DNA of 64,000 nucleotides from Dasania phycosphaerae (GTDB lineage Bacteria > Pseudomonadota > Gammaproteobacteria > Pseudomonadales > Dasaniaceae), in the NCBI RefSeq assembly GCF_026891035.1, contig NZ_JAPTGG010000001.1:372001-436000 (forward strand). The letters run 5' to 3'. The notes beneath the pieces were generated by a model that saw only the letters and a list, made by a program, of their open reading frames with translations, made no database searches and was not told the origin of the DNA. Shown here one piece after another: positions 43,902 through 50,343 of the stretch (the first letter of the stretch is position 1; every line of letters begins with the position of its first letter). Both the position numbers and the translations under genes were made by a program.

Positions 43902-43976
43902 TGGGGCGTCGCCAAGCGGCAAGGCACTGGGTTTTGATCTCAGCATTCGAAGGTTCGAATCCTTCCGCCCCAGCCA
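43902..43976 (+). tRNA. tRNA-Gln (TTG)
   Basis: The cloverleaf is clear. Acceptor arms TGGGGCG and CGCCCCA pair, the anticodon arm is CTGGG-TTTTGAT-CTCAG with anticodon TTG, and the T arm is AAGG-TTCGAAT-CCTT. CCA is encoded (43974-43976). It sits between ispE and prs, its usual place in this group. Its 3' end is copied twice downstream within the tandem repeat. Confidence 0.95.
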
Positions 43977-44345
43977 TTTTAGAACACTCATAGCCTTTGG
44001 CATGAGCCGCTGGAAAAGAAGCATGGCTTCTAGCCAGAAGGAGTCGAACCGGGTTCGACAAACGCAACAGCGTTTGGACATCATCGCAGATGATGGGGCT
44101 TTAGCCCTGAAAGCCGTAAGGCTTGAATCCATCCTTCCGCCCCAGCCATTTTAGAACACTCATAGCCTTTGGCATGAGATGCTGGAAAAGAAGCATAGCT
44201 TCTAGCCAGAAGGAGTCGAACCAGGTTCGACAAACGCAACAGCGTTTGGACATCATCGCAGATGATGGGGCTTTAGCCCTGAAAGCCGCAAGGCTTGAAT
44301 CCATCCTTCCGCCCCAGCCATTTTAGAAAGCTCATAGCCTTTGGC
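43977..44345 (+). repeat. 172-bp tandem repeats carrying the 3' end of tRNA-Gln
   Basis: Two nearly identical 172-bp units (43977-44148 and 44149-44320) each end with CCTTCCGCCCCAGCCA, the last 16 bases of the tRNA. A partial third unit breaks off near 44345. Inside each unit GGTTCGA (T-loop half; 44052 and 44224) is followed by hairpins: CAAACGC/GCGTTTG, CATCATC/GATGATG, GGGCT/AGCCC and AAGCC/GGCTT, then the rest of the tRNA 3' end. Other hairpins precede it: CTCAT-GGC/ATGAG type and GAAGC/GCTTC. Almost the whole unit can fold. Short open frames across the units look like chance. Confidence 0.92.
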
Positions 44346-44547
44346 ATGAGCTGCTGGAAAAGGATTTTTAGCTAGCAGGGTTTTAAACCAGCCCTGACGC
44401 TGTAGTAACAGCATGTTTTAAGTTCGTCGCACTAACTGGAGCGGCACACCGACCAAAAGCTTATACAACTAAGCTATCGGTTTCGGTGCATAGCACTGAA
44501 GCTACACAGACCCACAGCCCACAACAGCCACAAGCAGGATACCCATC
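44346..44547 (+). other. leader region upstream of prs
   Basis: These 202 bases follow the tRNA-Gln repeats and precede prs. CAGGGTTTTAAACCAGCCCTG near 44375-44395 can form a hairpin. I find no clear promoter pair and no gene; prs may be transcribed from here or through the tRNA array. Confidence 0.4.
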
Positions 44548-45492
44548 GTGTCTACGTTAATGATTTTTACCGGTAACGCTAACCCCGAACTGGCTCAAAA
44601 AGTTAGCGATCAGCTACACATCCCGCTGGGTGACGCCGACGTTAGTCAATTCAGCGATGGTGAAATCGCCGTAGAAATTAACGAGAACGTGCGTGGTGCT
44701 GATGTCTTTATCATTCAATCTACCTGCGCTCCCACCAATGATAACTTGATGGAATTGATCGTTATGATCGATGCCCTACGCCGCGCTTCTGCTGGCCGAG
44801 TTACTGCGGTAGTGCCTTACTTCGGCTATGCCCGCCAAGATCGCCGCGTACGCTCTTCACGTGTACCCATTAGCGCCAAAGTCGTTGCCGACATGATGAC
44901 AGGCGTAGGTGTAGACCGCGTATTAACCGTCGATTTACACGCCGAGCAAATTCAGGGCTTTTTTGATGTACCCGTAGATAACGTTTACGGCTCACCAGTA
45001 CTGTTAGACGATATCACTAAACAAAACTACGAAAACATTGTAGTTGTTTCACCCGATATAGGCGGCGTAGTTCGTGCCCGCGCCGTGGCCAAGCAATTAG
45101 ATGATTGCGACCTAGCCATCATAGACAAGCGCCGCCCACAAGCTAACGAAGCGCAAGTCATGCACATCATCGGTGAAGTAGAAGGCCGCACCTGCATACT
45201 AGTCGACGATATGGTCGATACCGCTGGCACACTATGTAAAGCTGCCGAAGCACTTAAAGAGCACGGCGCTAAAAAGGTTGTAGCCTACTGTACCCACCCT
45301 GTACTTTCAGGCAACGCCCTAAACAACTTAAAAAACTCAGCACTGGATGAGCTAGTCGTTACCGACACCATTCCGCTGAGCGAAGAAGCCAAAAACCTAG
45401 GCAATATACGCCAGTTATCTATGGCTTACTTACTCGCTGAGTCGGTACGCCGAGTCAGCAACGAAGAGTCGATTAGCGCACTCTTCCGCTAA
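44548..45492 (+). CDS. prs: ribose-phosphate pyrophosphokinase
   Basis: The 314-residue enzyme starts at GTG with AGGA 8 bases before. It has FSDGEIAVEINENVRGADVF, the flexible loop VVPYFGYARQDRRVRS, LTVDLHAEQIQGFF and the PRPP-binding loop CILVDDMVDTAGTLCKA. It makes 5-phosphoribosyl diphosphate from ribose 5-phosphate and ATP for nucleotide, His and Trp synthesis. Its neighbours ispE and rplY are the standard ones. A strong terminator follows. Confidence 0.96.
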   Translation: MSTLMIFTGNANPELAQKVSDQLHIPLGDADVSQFSDGEIAVEINENVRGADVFIIQSTCAPTNDNLMELIVMIDALRRASAGRVTAVVPYFGYARQDRRVRSSRVPISAKVVADMMTGVGVDRVLTVDLHAEQIQGFFDVPVDNVYGSPVLLDDITKQNYENIVVVSPDIGGVVRARAVAKQLDDCDLAIIDKRRPQANEAQVMHIIGEVEGRTCILVDDMVDTAGTLCKAAEALKEHGAKKVVAYCTHPVLSGNALNNLKNSALDELVVTDTIPLSEEAKNLGNIRQLSMAYLLAESVRRVSNEESISALFR

Positions 45493-45523
45493 ATACTGCT
45501 TAGCCACAGCAATAAGGCTAAAC

Positions 45524-45555
45524 AAAAGGGACAGTTTTTATACACTGTCCCTTTT
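45524..45555 (+). terminator. terminator of prs
   Basis: AAAAGGGACAGT pairs with ACTGTCCCTTTT around an 8-base loop; the stem itself ends in a T run. Confidence 0.9.
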
Positions 45556-45703
45556 GCCGTTTTAAGTTAAAGCCTAAAACGGCGTAACAAATACCGTTTG
45601 CCAGCAGACATAAAGCTACTGGCAAACACTAAAAGAGGCGACTTAACCCCAGTGTTAACACCCTCGCAACCCTCACCAAACGCCGGTCGCAGGCCTTGGT
45701 GAG
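45556..45703 (+). promoter_or_regulatory. hairpin-rich leader of rplY
   Basis: Three stems lie in series: GCCGTTTTA/TAAAACGGC (45556-45583), GTTTGCCAG/CTGGCAAAC (45596-45627) and CTCACCAA/TTGGTGAG (45672-45703). The last ends 24 bases before the rplY ATG. A ribosomal-protein leader that binds L25 is possible; this is an inference from position and folding only. Confidence 0.5.
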
Positions 45704-45727
45704 CTTCGCTACTATAGGAGACATATT

Positions 45728-46384
45728 ATGTCTGGCGAATTTACTTTAGACGCACAAACCAGAACAGACTTAGGGAAAGGTGCGAGCCGCCGCCTACGTC
45801 GTCTGGACAACAAAGTATTAGGCATCATTTACGGTGGTGGCAAAAAGAAGCCTGCCCCTATCATGGTTGCTGAAAACGAAATCGTTAAGCTTGCTAACAA
45901 CGAAGCGTTTTTCACTAGCTTAATCACTTTAAACCTTGATGGTAAAGCTGAGCAGGTAGTTGTTAAAGACGTACAACGTCACCCCGCTAAAGAAACCTTC
46001 ATGCACGTTGATTTTATGCGCGTAAGTGCTAAAACCAAAATCACCATGCACGTACCTTTACACTTCATCAATGAAGAAAGCTGCCCAGGCGTTAAGCTAC
46101 AAGGCGGTAAAGCCAACCACGCATTGAACGACATCGAAGTTTCTTGCTTACCTAAAGACCTACCCGAGTTTATCGAAGTAGACCTAGGTGCATTAAACGC
46201 TGGCGAAAACATCCACCTTTCTGACCTTAAGCTACCTAAAGGCGTAGAAAGCGTTGCATTAAGCCACGGTGAAGATCACGACCTGTTAGTTTGTGCTGTA
46301 AACGTACCTCGCGGCGCTGCCGGCGATGACGAAGCAGAAGCTGAAGGCGATGCAGAAGCCAAAGCAGAAGGCGGCGAAGAGTAA
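45728..46384 (+). CDS. rplY: 50S ribosomal protein L25/general stress protein Ctc
   Basis: The 218-residue protein is the long (Ctc-type) form. The N-terminal L25 domain, which binds 5S rRNA, starts FTLDAQTRTDLGKGASRRLR and includes VKDVQRHPAKETFMHVDFM. The C-terminal beta domain follows (about 95-190), and the tail is acidic (Glu/Ala-rich after 196). AGGAG lies 10 bases before the ATG. It is separated from prs by a terminator and has a structured leader of its own, so it is probably transcribed independently with pth and ychF. Confidence 0.94.
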   Translation: MSGEFTLDAQTRTDLGKGASRRLRRLDNKVLGIIYGGGKKKPAPIMVAENEIVKLANNEAFFTSLITLNLDGKAEQVVVKDVQRHPAKETFMHVDFMRVSAKTKITMHVPLHFINEESCPGVKLQGGKANHALNDIEVSCLPKDLPEFIEVDLGALNAGENIHLSDLKLPKGVESVALSHGEDHDLLVCAVNVPRGAAGDDEAEAEGDAEAKAEGGEE

Positions 46385-46430
46385 TCTCGCCCCTTTAGCT
46401 CACGCTAAGTAACACAATAAGGCCCCGACA

Positions 46431-47030
46431 TTGAGTGCAATTGAACTTATCGTTGGCCTGGGTAACCCAGGCCGTGAATACGAAGAGACGCGCCACAATG
46501 CCGGGGCCTTATTTGTTAGCGAGCTGGCTAGGCAATATAACGCCACGCTCAAATCCGAAGCCAAGTTTTTTGGCGACACCGCCCGCATCAACTTAGTTGA
46601 TAGCCTAGGCAAGAGCCACGATGTGCGCTTATTAATTCCCAGCACCTTTATGAACCGCAGCGGGCTAGCCATCGCAGCCATGGCCAGCTTTTATAAAGTT
46701 GCTCCCGAAAAAATTCTTGTTGCCCACGACGAACTAGATATAGACGCAGGCACCGCACGCTTTAAACAAGGCTGCGGCCACGGCGGCCACAATGGCCTGC
46801 GCGACACCATTGCCAAACTGGGTAACAACAAAAATTTTCACCGCCTGCGTATAGGCATAGGTCACCCCGGCTCGGCCGACAAAGTGACCGGCTACGTGCT
46901 CAACAAAGCACCCGCCAAAGAACATCAAATGATGATGGATATTATTGACGATAGTATTCGCGCGCTACCCCACGCCTTAGCTGGCGACTGGGCTAAAGCC
47001 ATGCACCACTTACACAGCATAAAAGCCTAA
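46431..47030 (+). CDS. pth: peptidyl-tRNA hydrolase
   Basis: The 199-residue enzyme has IVGLGNPGREYEETRHNAG with the catalytic His22, PSTFMNRSG, VAHDELDID with the catalytic Asp and CGHGGHNGLRD. It releases tRNA from prematurely dropped peptidyl-tRNA. The start is a TTG (46431) with AAGG 8 bases before it; no ATG is available near the conserved N-terminus. It lies 46 bases after rplY and before ychF. Confidence 0.95.
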   Translation: MSAIELIVGLGNPGREYEETRHNAGALFVSELARQYNATLKSEAKFFGDTARINLVDSLGKSHDVRLLIPSTFMNRSGLAIAAMASFYKVAPEKILVAHDELDIDAGTARFKQGCGHGGHNGLRDTIAKLGNNKNFHRLRIGIGHPGSADKVTGYVLNKAPAKEHQMMMDIIDDSIRALPHALAGDWAKAMHHLHSIKA

Positions 47031-47072
47031 GGCTTTTACTCGATAGCGTTACACAGACAACAGGAACAGACC

Positions 47073-48164
47073 ATGGGTTTTAATTGCGGCATAGTTGGCC
47101 TACCCAACGTAGGTAAATCAACCTTATTTAACGCCTTAACCAAGGCCGGCATAGGTGCAGAAAACTTTCCCTTTTGCACCATAGAACCCAATGCCGGCAT
47201 AGTACCCATCCCCGACCCACGTCAGGACGCCTTAGCTGCCATCGTCAAACCCGAAAAAACCATCGCCACTACCATGGAATTTGTGGATATTGCAGGGCTA
47301 GTTGAAGGTGCCTCCAAAGGCGAGGGCCTGGGCAATAAATTTTTAGCCAATATACGCGAAACCGACGCCATCGCCCACGTAGTGCGCTGTTTTGAAGACG
47401 ACAACGTCATCCATGTCGCCAACAAAATCGACCCCGCTGACGACATAGGCATAATCAACATAGAGCTGGCCATGGCCGACCTAGAAAGCTGCCAAAAACA
47501 ACTGCAGCGTGTCACCCGTGTCGCCAAAGGCGGCGATAAAGAAGCCAGCGCCCAAAAAGCGCTATTAGAGAAACTTATCCCTCATTTAGAAGAAGGCCAC
47601 CCCGCCCGCGCTATGAGCTTTAGCGAAGCTGAGCAAGAAACCCTGCCCAGCCTGCACCTATTGACCATCAAGCCCACCATGTACATCGCCAACGTCGATG
47701 AAGAGGGCTTTGACAACAATCCCCACCTAGACACGGTAAAAGCCATAGCCGCCGAAGAAAACGCCATCGTGGTGGTTATTTGCAACAAACTAGAAGCCGA
47801 AATTGCCGAACTGGATGACGAAGAAAAAGCCGAGTTCCTAGCCGACCTAGGCATGGAAGAACCTGGGCTAGATCGCGTTATACGCGCCGGCTACGAACTA
47901 CTAGGCCTACATACCTACTTCACCGCCGGTGTTAAAGAAGTACGTGCTTGGACCATACCCAAAGGCGCCACTGCCCCAGAAGCCGCAGGCGTAATACACA
48001 CCGACTTTCAGCGCGGCTTTATCAAAGCCGAAGTAATGTCCTACGACGACTTTATCACCTACAACGGCGAACAGGGCGCAAAAGAAGCCGGCAAGCTACG
48101 CCTAGAAGGCAAAGAGTACATCGTCAAAGACGGCGACGTCATACACTTTAAATTTAACGTTTAA
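47073..48164 (+). CDS. ychF: redox-regulated ATPase/GTPase YchF
   Basis: The 363-residue Obg-like protein has GLPNVGKST (P loop, about 9-17), VDIAGLVEGASKGEGLGNKF, the NKxE-type base motif NKLEAE (which favours ATP over GTP in this family) and a C-terminal TGS domain (TDFQRGFIKAEVMSYDDF). It is a ribosome-associated P-loop nucleotidase involved in stress response. It ends the rplY-pth-ychF run and is followed by tRNA-Met. Confidence 0.96.
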   Translation: MGFNCGIVGLPNVGKSTLFNALTKAGIGAENFPFCTIEPNAGIVPIPDPRQDALAAIVKPEKTIATTMEFVDIAGLVEGASKGEGLGNKFLANIRETDAIAHVVRCFEDDNVIHVANKIDPADDIGIINIELAMADLESCQKQLQRVTRVAKGGDKEASAQKALLEKLIPHLEEGHPARAMSFSEAEQETLPSLHLLTIKPTMYIANVDEEGFDNNPHLDTVKAIAAEENAIVVVICNKLEAEIAELDDEEKAEFLADLGMEEPGLDRVIRAGYELLGLHTYFTAGVKEVRAWTIPKGATAPEAAGVIHTDFQRGFIKAEVMSYDDFITYNGEQGAKEAGKLRLEGKEYIVKDGDVIHFKFNV

Positions 48165-48175
48165 AAGCGCAGAAA

Positions 48176-48213
48176 GGCGATCTAACGGCTTGACAACAAG
48201 CGAGCAGATCGCC
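48176..48213. other. nested hairpin after ychF
   Basis: GGCGATCT pairs with AGATCGCC, and inside it GCTTG pairs with CAAGC around ACAA. There is no T tract, so it is a poor terminator. It could stabilise or mark processing of the ychF 3' end. Confidence 0.55.
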
Positions 48214-48264
48214 AGAATACGCGCCTCTTGAATGAGCTGCTTGCAGACTTATTCACAAAGTTTT

Positions 48265-48322
48265 AGCAAGGTCGCTGAACTTAAGGGATAGTGTTAGAGC
48301 ACATCACCCGCGTTGATAGGGA
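48265..48322 (+). pseudogene. decayed partial copy of tRNA-Met
   Basis: The segment AGCAAGGTCGCTGAA ... GTTAGAGCACATCACCC aligns with the first two thirds of the real tRNA-Met 78 bases further on, including the flanking AAGTTTT. The D arm is disrupted by extra bases, the anticodon loop has lost CAT, and no T arm or acceptor end follows. It is a non-functional duplicate. Confidence 0.75.
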
Positions 48323-48342
48323 ATAATCAAAAAACAAGTTTT

Positions 48343-48419
48343 GGCAAGGTAGCTCAGTTGGTTAGAGCACATCACTCATAATGATGGGGTCGGCGGTTCG
48401 AATCCGCCCCTTGCTACCA
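48343..48419 (+). tRNA. tRNA-Met (CAT), elongator type
   Basis: The anticodon arm CATCA-CTCATAA-TGATG gives anticodon CAT. The D arm AGCTCAGTTGGTTAGAGC and anticodon arm equal those I recall for elongator tRNA-Met. The T arm is GGCGG-TTCGAAT-CCGCC, and CCA is encoded. The first acceptor pair is G-T (G-U) rather than G-C. A tRNA-Ile2 with lysidine-modified CAT is a less likely alternative. A perfect terminator follows at once. Confidence 0.93.
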
Positions 48420-48460
48420 TTACAAAAAAGGCTCACCCAAAGGGTGGGCCTTTTTTGTAA
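48420..48460 (+). terminator. terminator of tRNA-Met
   Basis: The stem TTACAAAAAAGGC-CACCC with its complement around AAA is nearly perfect over about 19 bp and contains the T run. Derivatives of its right half recur at the end of every downstream repeat unit. Confidence 0.9.
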
Positions 48461-49510
48461 TGGTCAGCCAGAGACAGAATCGAGTTTAAGCCCCGGTTCG
48501 ACCAATTTCGCTTACAGCGGAATTGGAACAAGCCGCTAAAGCGGCACAGCCCCGCAGGGGTGATAAAAGCCTAAAGCTTTTATCATTCATCCGCCCCGAA
48601 TTAATATACCCAAACCAACAGCAGGCTCACACTCTTTATAGGGTGGGCCTTTTTTGTAATGGCCGCCAGAGGCGGAAACGAGTTTAATGCCCCGGTTCGA
48701 CAAACTGTGTCTACGACACAGTTTGAACGCCAGCTTTCCATGGCGCCCCGCAGGGGTGATAAAAGCCTAAAGCTTTTATCATTCATCCGCCCCGAATTAA
48801 TATGCCCAAACCAACAGCAGGCTCACACTCCTTATAGGGTGGGCCTTTTTTGTAATGGTCAGCCAGAGACAGAATCGAGTTTAAGCCCCGGTTCGACAAA
48901 CTGTGTCTACGACACAGTTTGAACGCCAGCTTTCCATGGCGCCCCGCAGGGGTGATAAAAGCCTAAAGCTTTTATCATTCATCCGCCCCGAATTAATATA
49001 CCCAAACCAACAGCAGCCTCACACTCCTTATAGGATGGGCCTTTTTTGTAATGGTCAGTCAGAGACAGAATCGAGTTTAAGCCCCGGTTCGACCAATTTC
49101 GCTTACAGCGGAATTGGAACAAGCCGCTAAAGCGGCGCAGCCCCGCAGGGGTGATAAAAGCCTAAAGCTTTTATCATTCATCCGCCCCGAATTAATATAC
49201 CCAAACCAACAGCAGGCTCACACTCCTTATAGGGTGGGCCTTTTTTGTAATGGTAGCCAGAGGCGGAAACGAGTTTAAGCCCCGGTTCGACAAACTGTGT
49301 CTACGACACAGTTTGATACCCAATGCACTTCGTGGGGCATGCTAACGCCAGCTTTCCATGGCGCCCCGAAGGGGTGATAAAAGCCTCAAGCTTTTATCAT
49401 TCATCCGCCCCGAATTAATATACCCAAACCAACAGCAGCCTCACACTCCTTATGGATGGCCCTTTTTTGTAATGGCCGCCAGAGACAGAATGGAGTTTAA
49501 GCACCAGCTC
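48461..49510 (+). repeat. tandem array of five tRNA-T-arm/hairpin/terminator units
   Basis: Five units of 196-222 bases follow tRNA-Met. GGTTCGA occurs at 48495, 48694, 48890, 49086 and 49284. Each is followed by several small hairpins and then by ATCCGCCCC, so the two halves of the tRNA T arm flank the hairpins. Units end with a weaker terminator (GGCTCAC/GTGGGCC then TTTTTT). Two hairpin sets alternate. Set A (units 1 and 4) has stems at 48502-48526 and GCCGCTAAAGCGGC; set B (units 2, 3 and 5) has a stem at 48701-48725 and CGCCA/TGGCG. CCCCGCAGGGG and a stem like 48562-48584 are in all, apart from small changes. Open frames across units look like chance. Confidence 0.92.
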
Positions 49511-49585
49511 ACAAAATCACCAACAGGCCAAATATTACCAATATTAACCCATGCACCCACCCGCAGAGTTTGCTAACGTAAGCTC

Positions 49586-49774
49586 ATGCACCCCATACCC
49601 TCACCCTGCGTTAGAAACTGCTGCCTAAACAGCCAAGATATATGTTTGGGCTGCCTGCGCAGCTTGGATGAAATATTACTATGGGGCAAAGCCAGCGAGT
49701 TGCAAAAAGCTGAAATCATAAAAAACGTAGCTGCCCGCAAACGCCTAGCCCAGCAAAGCCACTCTAATCGCTGA
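49586..49774 (+). CDS. DUF1289 small Cys-rich protein
   Basis: The 62-residue protein has SPCVRNCCLNSQDICLGCLRS with the four spaced Cys (CxxxC ... CxxC) of DUF1289, followed by LDEILLWGKASELQK and a basic end. Zinc or iron-sulfur binding is likely; the function is unknown. It lies between the tRNA-Met array and the pilin-like gene, 13 bases before the latter, and may be co-transcribed with it. Confidence 0.82.
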   Translation: MHPIPSPCVRNCCLNSQDICLGCLRSLDEILLWGKASELQKAEIIKNVAARKRLAQQSHSNR

Positions 49775-49787
49775 GATCACCAACGCC

Positions 49788-50273
49788 ATGCCCACTATTA
49801 AACGCTTATCTGGCTTTACCCTTATAGAAATCATTGTGGTCTTAGCCGTGATAGCCATATTGATGACCATGGCCATGCCCAACACCACTAACCGCGTTGC
49901 TCAAATGCACGTTAAAGAAAGCGTAGAGCTAATAGAGCCCTTTAAAAAACAGCTTAGCGATTACCACCGTTTCAACGGCAAGTTTCCAAGCAATAATAAA
50001 GCCGCGGGTATACCCGAGCCCGACAAAATTATGGGCAACTATGTCACCAGCGTAGAGCTAATAGACGGCGCTCTGCATTTAACCCTAGGGCATAAAGCGC
50101 ATAAGCAATTACAGGGCAAGCTATTAAGTATTAGGCCAATCTATGTAGCAGGCTCACCCGGCAGCCCCATCTCTTGGGTATGTGGCTTTGATGAAGTACC
50201 CAAGGCCATGCAAGTGAGTGGCGATAATCTAACGGATGTAGAAATATTACAACTGCCCATCAGCTGCCGCTAA
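49788..50273 (+). CDS. type IV pilin-like protein
   Basis: The 161-residue protein has a prepilin leader: KRLSG followed by FTLIEIIVVLAVIAILMTMA, with cleavage after Gly and the conserved Glu at mature position 5. The C-terminus has a Cys pair (VCGFDEVPKAM and LPISC) as in major pilins with a disulfide loop. Its globular part is short. It may be a type IV pilus subunit, minor pilin or pseudopilin; no pilus assembly genes are nearby. A terminator shared with mqo follows. Confidence 0.85.
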   Translation: MPTIKRLSGFTLIEIIVVLAVIAILMTMAMPNTTNRVAQMHVKESVELIEPFKKQLSDYHRFNGKFPSNNKAAGIPEPDKIMGNYVTSVELIDGALHLTLGHKAHKQLQGKLLSIRPIYVAGSPGSPISWVCGFDEVPKAMQVSGDNLTDVEILQLPISCR

Positions 50274-50287
50274 ACAAAATCGCAGGC

Positions 50288-50321
50288 AAAAAAAACCGGC
50301 AATAGTTTTGCCGGTTTTTTT
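50288..50321. terminator. bidirectional terminator between pilin-like gene and mqo
   Basis: AAAAAACCGGCAA pairs with TTGCCGGTTTTTT around a 5-6 base loop, with A and T tracts on both sides, so it can serve both convergent genes. Confidence 0.92.
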
Positions 50322-50343
50322 GATTTAAAGGCTGGGATACGGG

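Noticed and set aside
43863..44326. Several short open frames on both strands of the tRNA-Gln repeats
   Set aside because: They repeat because the DNA repeats, have no ribosome sites or protein-like composition, and run through tRNA sequence and hairpins.
48461..49510. CRISPR array
   Set aside because: The units are about 196-222 bases with no short repeat/unique spacer alternation, and no cas gene is present.
48601..49576. Open frames of 60-90 codons in the tRNA-Met array
   Set aside because: The frames are copies of each other made by the tandem DNA units and cross terminators and stems.
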